Shown here: positions 20,322 to 31,681 of the stretch, in pieces
Position numbering within the stretch: position 1 is the stretch's first letter
How the letters are laid out: the number at the start of each line of letters is the position of its first letter
Assembly: GCF_016802725.1 (NCBI RefSeq)
Contig: NC_052670.1
Coordinates: 18,700,141-18,764,140, forward strand
DNA from: Solenopsis invicta
Lineage: Eukaryota > Arthropoda > Insecta > Hymenoptera > Formicidae
Direction: 5' to 3'
DNA: 64,000 bases
Notes under the pieces: generated by a model
What the model saw: only the letters and a program-made list of their open reading frames with translations
Database searches by the model: none
Told to the model about the DNA's origin: nothing
Translations under genes and position numbers: made by a program

Positions 20322-23064
20322 TTCGTATATCTTTACACGGTCGGTATGAGGAGTCATCTGGTGAAAAAAGGCGCGAGCTACTCGGCATCAGTAAAAAAAA
20401 TGTCTGGTATATCGACAGCGAGTGTTCGAAGCATATCACATTCCAAAGAGACTGTTTTTCAGAGTTCCGTCTGAAAGAAGACGGCAGCACTATTTCACTG
20501 GATGATAATAAAGAGTGTACTGTAGCTGGTAAAGAAACTGTGATTGTAAACAAGCTAGTTAACGACGTGTGGTGTGAGGCGCGCATCGAACATGTACTTT
20601 ATGTGCCAAAAGTGAGAAAAAAATCTGTTTTCAGTCAGCATGTGTACAGCACGTAGGTATATAGTAATGTTCCGCAAAAACGATGCGTTAGTGATGCGAG
20701 GCGACGTCATTGCGACTGATGTGAAACAGTCAAACGACATTTAGATTATTCTTTCGTGTGAAGATATCGGTGCAAAAAAGTGAGGCAAATGTGTCAACAA
20801 CGAGTTTCAAGGTCTGACACGAGCACGTCGGACATCTGAACAAGCATGCGCTAAACAAGCTTAAAAAAGGATATTGTTACTGGGGTAAAACTGATAAAAG
20901 TGACTTCTTTTGCTACACGTGCCAACTTGGAAAGTCGCACAAACTACCGTTTAAAAAAATGGTGGAAAAAGTGAGTAGACAGCCAAGTGAGTTCATACAC
21001 ACTAATGTGTGCGGACTAATATTGATGGAATCAATAGGAGGCCCAAAATATTACGTCATGTATAAAGAAGATGTCTCGGGATTCAGACAAGTGTTTTTCT
21101 TAAAGCACAAATCGGACGTCTACGAGAGCTTCAAAATGTTCGAGCGGATATCAGCGAACAAGTTCGGACGGGCGATGAAGGTTCTACACACCAAAAATGG
21201 AATGGTTGTGAATACTGCAACATTCCCATAAAGCAGTATTTGCTATCACAAGGAATCAAACACGAGACAACGGCTCCGTATACTACCGAGCAAAACAAAA
21301 AGGCTGAAAGAGAAAATAGAACGATAGTGGAGTATGCGCGTACAATTATACAAGCCAAGAAAATCAAGAAATCACTTTGAGCGGAAGCAGTAAATACGGC
21401 AGTTTCCTTGCTAAATCGAGTTTTAATAACTGGATATAAGATGTAAACAAAAGCCCGATCTCAAGCACGTACGAGTGTTCGGTGAGGAAGGTTTCAAGCA
21501 CGTGCCAAAGTAGTTCACGGAAAAATTCGATCCCAGAGCAAAAAAGATGGTCCTAATAGGATACAAAGAAGAATCAACAAATTATCAACTTTACCACCCG
21601 AACACAAGGAAAGTCTCGGTTTCGAGGAATGTTGTCTTCCGGGAACAAGACTTCCAATTGCGCACATAAACAATTGGACACAAAAGCATTTCTCGATTTG
21701 ACACAAACTCTATTGCACACGGCGCCAATCGGGTTTGTATCCGACCGGGTTCGTGTGCAAGAGGGTTCGTTTCCAATTGGGAAATGCTCTCGTATCCGAT
21801 AGTTTATGTGCACAATCGGGCCTAACTTTCCGGAACTACGCAACAACACTGAGGAACGACAGCTAAGAAAAAGCCAAGGAGTGGATAGTATCGACAAGAG
21901 AGTAAGAAAAACCAATGGAGCTACAAGTAGTATCACAAGTCGGCAATGCAGAAATCGTACCACGTGCCGATGCCGCAGAGGCTGCACTACGAGTCGATAA
22001 TAAAGGCGGCTTATAAGGCGACGAGCCGCGTGTGCTACGCAACAGAGAACAAATTTGCCCACCTGCAAGATATTAGTTGAATTTTGCTGACCTTAATTGG
22101 ATCTGCTTTCTTTTTTTATTACATGGGGGAAATGCATTAACCATACCACCGACCCCCGGAGAGGGACGGGTGGTTATGTGAAATTAGATGCAAGCCCTGA
22201 CTTTTCTTCGCTAATCAGGGAGAGACTGCCGTACCCTCGAGCTACGTAGAAGCAGTGCGTGGACGTGTCTCAGCGGATCAGTGCTATTGAAGAAGAACTG
22301 AGGGCGTATGAGGTGAATGCTATGTGGCAACTAATAACAAGAAATCGAAACAAGAAAACAATCAATTAAAAATGGGTGTTCAAAATAAGTTAAAGTGCAG
22401 ATAAAAGCGTGCCCAGGTTCAAAGCAAGACTGTGTGCCAAAGACTTTCAGCAAAAAGAAGGCGTGGATTTCACAGAGACTTTTTCTTCTGTGATTCGTTA
22501 TGACTCGCTCCGAATGCTATTGGCCATAATCACTCAAGAGGATCTCAAAGTGATCTAGTTTGACGTTCGCTTTTCCTTACGGGAATCTAAAAGAAGAAAT
22601 TCACGTAAAAGTGCCAGAGGGTCTTCAGGTCCAAAGAGGTGTGATGGAAGTGGTGTGTCGACTGCAAAAAGCCTTGTATGACTTAAAGCAGGCACCTCAG
22701 TGCTGGAATCGCAAATTCTTCGATTTTCTGTCGCAGTTTAAGTTCAGATCAACCGATGCAGACAAATGCATCTTCTATAGTAACTATAAGGGGTCGTCAA
22801 TATATCTCACATTATTTGTCGACAACAAACTGATAACGTATAAGTGGCAAAAGATGTTACATTTGATTATTAATAAGTCAGAGAAAACGTTTGACATCAC
22901 TATTGGTGAATGCAGTAGCTTTGCCAGTTTGCAGTTGAATCGCGATAGAGTAAGGAAAACGATGTTCCTATATCAGAAAGCAAACTCATAGAATTCTTAA
23001 AAGATTTCGTATGAGTAAGCCCAAAGCCGTATCCATCCCAACAGATTCACACGTGGACCCTGTC
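20322..23064 (+). pseudogene. Copia pol: protease, integrase, reverse transcriptase, broken
   Basis: The protease is seen as NVWYIDSECSKHITFQRDC near 20400-20460 (Glu in place of the Gly after the catalytic Asp-Ser). The integrase is seen as FIHTNVCGLILMESIGG and VLHTKNGMVV at 20990-21210; the first catalytic Asp is Asn and the second is Lys. The reverse transcriptase part begins around 22260, with FKARLCAKDFQQKEGVDF, LYDLKQAPQCWN and LFVDNKLI at 22660-22830, so the YVDD box is FVDN. The loss of catalytic residues in both enzymes shows a long time without selection. The copy ends near 23064. Confidence 0.85.
21654..21819. repeat. 166-bp inverted-repeat insertion (MITE-like) in Copia
   Basis: The left end reads ccaattgcgcacataaac and the right end is its near complement, with about 40 bp of inverted repeat at each side, both including gcatttc. 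It interrupts the Copia frame after NVVFREQDF. No target duplication is visible. Confidence 0.65.
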
Positions 23065-23554
23065 GCTTTTGCGTAAATCGCACAAGTGTGTGACCGACAG
23101 AGTGGTGCAGGCATACAGGACGGTGTCGTGCGCAGCGTCGATGACTCTCGCGGGCGCTCCCTCGGTAGACTTTCTAGCTCTTGAAAAGTCTACCGCCGCA
23201 CGAGACAGGTGCAGACGAGTTTGCGTTGATAAAGCTGTTCTTCCTTCCCCGACCTTCATGGTTAGAATATTTATCTTTTTGAGTGAGAACGCATATCATT
23301 TTCACAGATATGAGTCATTATAAAATTGTTATGATTCTAACATTCTTTGTGCTTATCTGTGAGAAAATTTTTGTAGATTACAAAGTTTCTAATCATAAAA
23401 TGTTGAATCGGCTACCTTCGTCTTATTACTAAAACGTTTAATTAAAATTTTGACTTATATGTCAAAAGTAAAAAGCACTGTGAAATATAAAGTATAAATA
23501 AAATAAAACTCTGTAAAATATAATTGAATTAAAACACTACAAAACGCGTAATAT
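23065..23554. other. spacer, nothing recognised
   Basis: A GC-balanced stretch (23065-23270) is followed by AT-rich DNA. It contains the short inverted pair gtagacttt and aaagtctac at about 23166-23192. I do not recognise a gene. Confidence 0.45.
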
Positions 23555-23928
23555 CAGTACAAAATTACTTTTTAAAAAAAAGGTAAAAAAAGTGCCTATG
23601 TATGTGTGCACGCTTAAAAATCTTTATTTTTTCAATTAAAATGATATGTATTAATATTTTCTACAAAACCTCTTATTCAAATGTAAGTATTTATTTAAAA
23701 TAAATATCTTGAAATTGTGTAATCTAATAAAAATGATATGCGTTTGTTTAAAAAAATGTATGAAATCTTTAAAGTGCGCCTATTAAAAGAATTATAGAGG
23801 AAACAGTACAAAATGAAAAAATTTTAATGAAATAAGAAATTTTTAATGCACAAAAACATGGAGCCGCTAGATAGAAAAAGCAGAAAAGACATAAAAAAGA
23901 ATGCAATAAATGTAACATTTCTAAAGTA

Positions 23929-25206
23929 TTAGGAGTATAAATAAATTTCCGCCGTTTTTTATCAAAAATTGGGCATTTATTGTGAAAGAACGGTACCTAA
24001 TGTTTTATTCGAAGTATTGTCCATCGCTAGCCACTACTTTTTCCCATCTTTGTGGCAGCATACGAATACCGCGTCGGAAGAATGCTTCATCTTTTGAAGC
24101 TATCCACAAATCGACCCAATTTTTTGTATCTTCATATGATGTGAAGTGTTGCTCAGACAAGCCATGCGCCATCGATCGAAACAGGTAGTAATCAGAAGAA
24201 GCAATGTCTGGTGAATACGGCGGGTGGGGTAAAACTTCCCAATTGAGTGTTTCCAGGTAGGTTTTGACCGGCGCCGCAACATGTGGACGAGCATTATCAT
24301 GCAGAAGAATAACTTTGTCGTGTCTGGAGTAGTAGTGGGCACGTTTTTCCTTGAGTACTCGGCTCAATCTCATCAACTGTATTCGGTAGAGAGCCCCAGT
24401 AATGGTTTCATTCGGTTTGAGCAACTCATAATACACGACACCAAGCTGATCCCACCAAATACACAACATGAGCTTTTTTCCATGAATGTTCGGCTTGGCT
24501 GTCGATGTTGAAGCATGGCCAGGTGGTCCCCATGATTTCTTCTTTGGGTTATCGTAGTTGATCCATTTTTCATCACCAGTGACTATACGATGCAAATAAC
24601 CCTTTCATTTATGCCTGGCAAGCAGCATTTCACATGTGAAAAATCGGCGTTCAACGTTTCTCGGCTTCAGTTCATATGGAACCCAGTTTCCTTGTTTTTG
24701 AATTATTCCCAATGATTTTAAGCGATGTGAAATTGCTGGTTGAGTCACTCCTAATGTAAGTGCAAGTGCTTCTTGCGTTTGGCACGAATCTTCATCTAAT
24801 AATGTTTCCAATTCCGCGTCTTCGTACACTTTTGGCCTTCCGCTACGTTCTTCGACGTCAAATTCACCGTTCTTAAACTTGTGAAACCACTCACGGCAAC
24901 TTCTCTCACTTAAGGCAGCCTCACCATATGCTTCTACAAGCAATCGATGCGCCTCGGCTGCAGATTTCTTCAAATTAAAGAAGTAAATCAAAAGCTCCCG
25001 CAAATGACGCTTATTCGGCTCAAAACTCGACATTTTCGCACGAAAAAAGATATATGATTCTGATACAAAATCGCTAATATTTTAAGGTTATGTTGTTGCC
25101 AGATGTCCAACCTTACGATATAACGTTTTACAACAGACAATTTCAACCATAACATACTAGTGGCGCCATTTTTTGTGAAACGGCGGAAACTTATTTATAC
25201 TCCTAA
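23929..25206 (-). mobile_element. mariner element, copy 3
   Basis: The element is 1,278 bp with TA on both sides (23927-23928 and 25207-25208). The terminal inverted repeats begin TTAGGAGTATAAATAA and match for about 28 bp with one mismatch. They resemble those of copies 1 and 2 (TTAGGAGTACAAATT), so both belong to the mauritiana group but to different subfamilies. Confidence 0.95.
24005..25033 (-). pseudogene. mariner transposase copy 3, one nonsense codon
   Basis: The frame starts MSSFEPNKRHLREL at 25033 and runs to the stop at 24005 with one interruption, a TGA at 24602-24604 in place of the Trp of the KWKG block (HK-stop-KGYLHR). The N-terminal helix-turn-helix is intact (ALTLGVTQPAISHRLK). 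The catalytic residues are present: VTGDEKWI, LHDNARPH and SSDYYLF. A length of about 342 residues is normal. This is the best preserved mariner gene of the window. Confidence 0.93.
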
Positions 25207-25846
25207 TATAAAAGCGTTATAAAAGCAATTTGCAAAATAAGCTTTAGTTTCTTTAAAATTTAACATCGTAAATTAAATTTAAAATACCACCACTTAGACT
25301 TTCTTAAAAAAACAAAGATTATTAAAAATTATTTATTTCAAAAAAATTTTCTCATTTCTGTTAAAATATAAATTATTTATGTTGAATTATATTACAAAAT
25401 TTTAATATATTATTTATTTTCAATTAAATACCACTTGGGTTTAAAGATTTTCAATGATAATAGAGACATAGTAGCAATTAAGTTTTGTATAAAAATTATT
25501 CAATTTTTCTCATTGCTTTTCCTATCTAGCAGCGCCATGTTTTTGTGCATTAAAAATTTATTTCAATAAAATTTTCTCATTTTGTACTGTTTCCTCTTTA
25601 ATTCTTTTAATAGGCGCACTTTAAAGAATCATACATTTTATTAAACAAACGCATATCATTTTTATTAGATTACACAATTTCAAGATATTTATTTTAAATA
25701 AATACTACTTAGATTTGAATAAGAGATTTTGTAGAAAATATTAATACATACATTTTAATTAAAAAAATAAAGATTTTTAAGCGTGCGCACATACATAGAC
25801 ACCTTTTTTTACCTTTCTTTTTTTAAAGGTAATTTTGTACTGATTT

Positions 25847-26119
25847 AGCTCAACCTGAGTAGGGTTAATAACGCCATATGCTGGAATCGTCCAATCAAAA
25901 CTTAACCACCATAGTGCTGGTTGTACGATTCGGTCATGTGCGATGAACAACTTTCGCCATACTTTGTAACAGAGTCGACTTACTGTTCTTTATTTTAACA
26001 TGATGTGGTATCATGCTTTGTATTTTTACAGAGTTTCAAGCGAGGAGAGTGCACGATTGAAGCGTGCCTCACCACCTTCTGCCTGCTCTCTAATCTTCTC
26101 CGCGCTTCCAAGAGACACG
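25847..26119. other. spacer, nothing recognised
   Basis: This is mixed-composition DNA without gene or terminal repeat signals. Confidence 0.4.
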
Positions 26120-26494
26120 TACACCCACGGTCATCGATTCTGTACCTCGGAAAATTTTCCAAACTGAGAAATCACTATCTTTCTACATACTCGTAGTTCA
26201 TGATTAACGTAAAAATTATTACTTAAATGACGCTGGAATAATAACAATACAATAATTTAATAATGGTTTGATAGTTTTTAAAAATTTATCTTTAATTTAT
26301 CTTCTTTTTCATCACGAGAAAGTATTATAAGGTTACATCGCCTTTATGTCAAATGCAGTCGCAAGCGGCCGGCGCAATCGTAAGCTCTGACGTTACATTA
26401 AACATGAACTGCAAGTACGTAGAAAGATAATGACTTCTCAATTTGGAAAATGTTCCGAGGGACAGAATCAATGACAGTGGGTGTACAGTCGTGA
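26120..26494. repeat. inverted repeat, arms about 85 bp
   Basis: The left arm, about 26120-26204 (gtacacccacggtcat to cgtagttcatg), returns inverted at about 26401-26494 (aacatgaactgcaagtacg to gtgggtgtac). The spacer is AT-rich and about 200 bp. This is probably a non-autonomous DNA element whose ends are near gtgtac. Confidence 0.7.
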
Positions 26495-26786
26495 GCTAAA
26501 AAGTTGCAACACATTTTCTTCGATGGTTCTTAGAATGTAGACTTACTCATCAATCGGCGAACGTAATTGGTTGGATCCACAGGTAAGAACTACATACTAG
26601 AATCCCTAGAAACTTTAGTGTACAGTCGTGAGCTAAAAGGTTGCAAAACATTTTCTTCGATTGTTTTTGGAATGTAGACTTGCTCATCAAACGGTGAACG
26701 TCATTGGTTCTTACCTGTGAATCCAATTAAGCATCAAAACATCTAACCATCAAAGAAAATGTGTTGCAACCTTTTAGCTCACGACA
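26487..26786. repeat. Tc1/mariner-like MITE, partly duplicated
   Basis: The word cagtcgtgagctaaaa appears at about 26490 and again at about 26626. Its complement ttttagctcacgac ends at 26786. The second copy and the right end make a 160-bp element with about 35-bp inverted ends. The first copy is an extra left half in tandem. The ends resemble those of Tc1-like MITEs and the left one follows GTA, but a clean TA pair is not visible at the right. Confidence 0.65.
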
Positions 26787-27830
26787 TGCACTAAGTTCCA
26801 CGGATGCCCTAACACATAAACCTGTACGCGTGTCAAGGCATATAATAGATTCGGCGTGTTCCAATTCTAGATATTTTTACATCATGCCATTTGGCGGTTA
26901 TACAATTAAATTATTAACGATAATTTACCTGTTTTTGGATTTTTGATTTCAGTGTTGTCTAACTCAGTGAAAAAAAATCGCACAACGCTCATCAAAAACG
27001 CAAATTAAAGGTACAGATCCACGCTTTCGAATGCTGTAAACCGCATTTAAGTGCAATTTTTATTTCGCGTCGTGGAGCTTTGCAAAGTTTGTAAAATATT
27101 TTGAGATTTGACGCATTCCCATTTAAATCCGCGTAACTTCGGAAACAATTTGTAAATCGTTTAATAACTTATCAATTTAAAAACTAGAGATTTCCAGCAT
27201 TAAAATGCTTTTTTTTTTAATTTTTTACGATTATTTTTGATAAAGTTACACTCACTTGAATTACGCCTATATTTGGAATCAGAATAGGTATTCATATTAT
27301 TTTGTCCAATCCCTGTATAATAAATTTTAAAATATATATGCATTTTATATGACTTTTAAATGCAATTTAAATGTTATTTTATTTAACTAATATTGTGTAA
27401 ATGTTTAAATTGTTCAATCGATAAATTTTTCTGTATATTCAAGATAAAAACATATAGGTTAAATAAATAAAATGAAGAATCAGAATAAAATTACAAACAA
27501 CTTAAAGAATTTAAATGAATAAATGAGAGAAATTAATAAGGTAATTTCAATATCAAAGACTAAAGAAATTAATCTAAATTAATTTTAAAAAATTAAATTC
27601 TGAAGGATATTCGATTGTTTAAAATTTGATCAGAACTACATTCAAATGGGGATGTTTATTCATGATGTTAGAATAATTTTTTTTTTAATTAATAAAAGAC
27701 CTAGCAGAAAAAGTATGGTAAAAGTGGCCCCACGGCTTTTCAAGTTGACCTTTTTTATATATGGAGACGTGACCAAGATAGAGCAAAAAAACAATTTTTT
27801 TTACATTTTCACGATTTTCTTAGTGACAAA

Positions 27831-28850
27831 CAGGGACCCTGACCAGACCAAAACTAAAACCGATAACCGGAAAATAACCATTATTTTAGTCATACCGAAA
27901 CCGAAACCAAAATATAGTGCAAGCTAAAATATTTTTCCAATTTTTTCGGTCAGTTTTTCGGTCAAATTTTTTAAAATAATATTAAAGATCATACTGAAGA
28001 TCAGGTAAAAAAAAAGAGAAAAAGACGTGCTGTGTAGACTTTTCTCTATACAAGATAAGAATAAGAGAAAAAGATACACGGCATCTATATTTTATTTCTT
28101 TTTTTAATATTTTTAACGCTCCATAGACATGCAGTTGATCTTAAAGATTTATCTTTTCTTTCAAATTGTAAACATAAAATGAATACAAAAGAATAAGATC
28201 TTTGTAATGTCAAAACTAAATTTGTAAAGCTAAAATATTTCTTATATTTCAATTTTTCCGGCTTTTTTAGAGCACCGAAAAAATTCAACAACTTTAATTG
28301 AACTTTTAAGACCGTAGATATTTATTTCTAAGTTCTCAATAAATAGCAATATTACAAGGTGTCTACAAAAAATTACTTATTTATTTCTTTGCTTTTATTA
28401 TAATAATTTGATTAAGATTATTATGTTATTTTATAAAGAAAAGCTACCACTAATACCAGTAAAAAAACAAAAAACATTAACGCTGCAAATTGTTAAAAAT
28501 GTTGAAGTAAAACAAAAACAAAAAGAAAGAGATTCTGAAAGACCCTCCAATGACTTTTAAACATTTTTATATTAAACTAATGTTGTTTACAATAAACAGG
28601 AATTTTTTATAACATGATATTTATACTTGTATTATTTGTATACATTATCATTTTTATACATTATTAAATTTTACAATAAGTAATTGTATATCTGTAACCG
28701 TGACCGTAACCGAAAAAGATCAAAATCCAAACGGTGACCGTATCAGTAATCGTAACCGTTATCAGTAACAAGACCAAAACCGAAACTGAAAATTGGATAT
28801 AATCTCTGACCGTAACCATAACCAAAATTTTATTTTGGGGAAGGTCCCTG
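27831..28850. mobile_element. hAT-like non-autonomous element, 1,020 bp
   Basis: It starts CAGGGACC and ends GGTCCCTG. The flanks are GTGACAAA at 27823-27830 and GTAATAAA at 28851-28858. The mirror arm of the palindrome, which lacks the insertion, reads GTAACAAA at that point (complement near 29760). An 8-bp duplication and CAGGG ends fit hAT. Subterminal regions carry many accgaaacc- and gtaaccgtgacc-like words, as hAT transposase-binding clusters do. It has no coding capacity. Confidence 0.8.
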
Positions 28851-29861
28851 GTAATAAATTAAATAAAATTTTGAAAAACTTTTGAAAAATTAATTACACT
28901 TCGACATTAATAAAAATATTTTTACATTTGTTTTTGATGCAAATTTTAATTTTATAAAAGTGAAAATAACTTTAAAAATAAAAGTGAAAATAACTTTAAA
29001 ATAACTTTAAAACATTTTTTCCAACCTGATTTTGTTGATTTACTACCTTAAAAAAATTACATGTGATCTTTGTTTTCAACTTCTACAAAATATACTTTTA
29101 TCAGATTTTTTTCGAAAGGTGCGCCAATTAAGAAAATTAAAATAACATTCTTTTCGTTAATTTTTTTTCAAAAAATAAATAGGTAAATCGTTTTTATCAG
29201 CTCTTTAACGTTTTGTTTGTCTATAAAATTCCATATTGAAATGTTTTGCTTATCACAAGTTGAAAATCAATGATAGCAAAATTATTTTTTAATTTTTATA
29301 ATTCCATAACATAAACATTTATTTCATATTTATGAAATAAAAACCTTATGTTATGAAATTATAAAAATTGAACAATAATTTAGCTATCACTAACTTTCAA
29401 TTTATGATCAACAAAACATTTCAATATGGAATTTTGTAGACAAACAAAACGTTAAAGAGCTAATAAAAACAATTTAACTGCACTTTTTTTAAATTAACAA
29501 AACAATTTTATTTTAATTTTTTTCATTGTGACGCACCTTTCGAAAAAAATCTAAAAAATATTTTGTAGAAGTTAGAAACAGAGATCACACATAATATTTT
29601 CAATATGGTAAATCAACAAAATCAGGTTGAAAAAAATGTTTAAAAATTATTTTCATTTTTTTTAAATCAAAATTTGCATCAAAAACAATGTAAAAAATAT
29701 TTTTATTAATGTTTAAGTGTGATTTTTCAGAAATTTTTCAAAATTTTATTTAATTTGTTACTAACATAAAGAAAATCGTAAAAATGTAAAAAATCGTTTT
29801 GTCACTCCATCTTGCCCACGTCTCTATATAGAAAAAAAAGCCAACTCATAAAGCCGTCCGG

Positions 29862-30004
29862 GCGGACGGGATCCGATAGCGTACGGTGCGATAGCCCACC
29901 AACCATTCATCTTGACTTATCTAACCCAACCAACAGAAAAACTCTAGGCATCGGCCGCTGTGGATGGTGTGCTATCGGTCCCGTGTGCTATCAGAATCCG
30001 CCCC
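29862..30004 (+). repeat. MITE family M, copy B
   Basis: It reads gatccgatagcgtacggtg at the left and gtgtgctatcagaatccgcc at the right, with the same core as copy A. It sits in the right arm of the palindrome and is absent from the left arm, so it came later than the palindrome. Confidence 0.8.
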
Positions 30005-30686
30005 GTGGTCGCACTTTCACTATACTTATTTCGCTAGGCCTTTTATTAATTAAAAAAAAATATCATTACAAGATTGTGAAAAAACATCCTTATTTGAATG
30101 TAAATTTGATCCAATTTCAAATAATCAAATACCCTTCAGAATTTAATTTATTTTAATTAATTTTAGATTAATCTTCTTAATCTTTGATACTGAAATTACC
30201 TTATTGATTCCTCTCATTTATTTATTTAAATTCTTTAGATTGTTTATAATTTTATCCTCATTCTCTATTTTGTTTATTTTACTTATACGTTTTAATCTTG
30301 AATGTATACAAAAATCTATTAATTGAAAATTTTAAACATCTACAGAACATTAGTTAATTTAAATTGCATTTATAAGTCAAATAAAATACATATATATTTA
30401 AAAATGTAATATAACATTTATATTTATTATCAATATTTATTATTTTTTTTAAAGTAAACTAATTACATTTAATTTCAACTTAAAAATTGATTATATACTT
30501 TAATATAAGAAAAATTTAACTAAAACCAAAAAGAGGTAAATTATTGTTAATAATTTAATTAAATATAACCACCAGATGATAAGCACGATGTAAAAATATC
30601 TAGTGTCCGCCGAATCTACCATATCGATATGCCTTGACTCGCGTACAAATTCATGTGTTAAGGCATCGGTGAAACCTAGTGTACGT

Positions 30687-31033
30687 GCGCGGCTTTGCTT
30701 GTGTTATAGCTGAGCGCCAACGCACTGCCCGGTAGACAACGGTACTTCTCTCTCCTTACCGCACCGTCACTCGCGACTGCCATCGCTTAGCGACTGGCAG
30801 GCAATTCCGGCGTGCGGTGCGCAGGCAAAATACGCGCTCATTCGCCGAACTTTACTAATTTTTATCTCGGTAACTATTGCAAATTTTGAAAAGTGATACA
30901 GGACTTTTCTTCTCAGTATAACTTGCTCTATCAATCCACAAAAGTATGAAAAATTGTTTTCTGACACCTTGTATATATAAATATATATAGCTTTGGTATA
31001 TTCTGAGGACATTTTAAAATGTCTATCTATAAA
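30687..31033. other. spacer, nothing recognised
   Basis: A GC-richer piece (30687-30850) is followed by AT-rich DNA. It ends at the left target duplication of LINE-2. Confidence 0.4.
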
Positions 31034-31681
31034 CATATAATTAGACTTCCGTTTCCGATAGCAAGAGTGATTGACGTGTGTGTGGAGAGTGCGATTGATA
31101 AGCAGGTGTTAGAGGATAAGGTGAGACGTGGTGCAGTGAGAGGAGGTGAAGGAAAAAGGAAGAGGCTGGTGGTGGAGGGTGAATAAGGGTAAAGGGCGGG
31201 GGTAAAGAAATAGTAAGACAAAAGTGATAGTAAGGTTGGGACGGGATTTGGAGATTAGACAGAAGAGCAGGTATAGAGAAAAGAGAGGAAGCAGAAAAGA
31301 GGGAGGGTAGCGACATCGGGCGGTAGAAATGAGAAGCATAGCAGGAAAGAGTAAGTGCAGTTGCAGGAAATTTTGAATTGGAGTAACTTTTGAGTAACCG
31401 ATATATTATCTTAATATATAATTTTGTATGTTTACATTTGCTACATTTATATAATGATTTTACAAATAAGCTGAAAATATTATTATCTTAAATATAAAAA
31501 AAATCATATTTTCTAGTAAATATTTTCTACAACCGCAATAAATCAATTAAAATTTTTTTCTCATTTACATATATATAAAAATAAATAAATAAATAAATAT
31601 TAAAAAAAAAATTTTTTTAACCCGACTGCAAGTAAATAAACTCTTGAATAGGGAAAGTTGGCAGGTTAGAAGAAAGACGAG

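Larger units (their letters stand above)
13905..23064 (+). mobile_element. Copia element, 3' truncated, with nested Gypsy-1
   Basis: A 5' LTR (13905-14794) is followed by an initiator-methionine-type primer-binding site, a gag gene with a zinc knuckle, protease, integrase and reverse transcriptase remnants. The order of integrase before reverse transcriptase defines Copia. A complete Gypsy element sits at 15809-20321 between the gag zinc knuckle and the protease. A small inverted-repeat insertion lies at 21654-21819. The element stops near 23064 shortly after the reverse transcriptase: the RNase H region and the 3' LTR are not seen. Confidence 0.88.
23555..25846. repeat. AT-rich inverted repeat enclosing mariner copy 3
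   Basis: The left arm 23555-23884 (starting cagtacaaaattac) returns inverted at about 25516-25846, with roughly 330 bp per arm. Shared inner words include gcgcctattaaaag and gcacaaaaacatgg. Mariner copy 3 lies in the loop with unequal flanks. I could not identify the parent element, and the outer limits are approximate. Confidence 0.8.
26787..30686. repeat. giant palindrome with almost no central spacer
   Basis: The left side from cactaagttccacggatg (near 26789) matches the complement of the right side ending at about 30686 (catcggtgaaacctagtg). The symmetry continues to a centre at about 29330 (tttcatatttatgaaat). Three insertions break it: about 350 bp at 26950-27320 in the left arm, the hAT-like element at 27831-28850, and MITE copy B at 29862-30004 in the right arm. 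Without them each arm is roughly 1.2 kb. No protein is encoded. It may be a foldback DNA element; the family is unknown. Confidence 0.8.

Noticed and set aside
22120..22190. Hairpin with accataccacc and gggtggttatg as a possible tRNA or structured RNA
   Set aside because: The pairing is imperfect, there is no cloverleaf or promoter box, and it lies in decayed Copia sequence.
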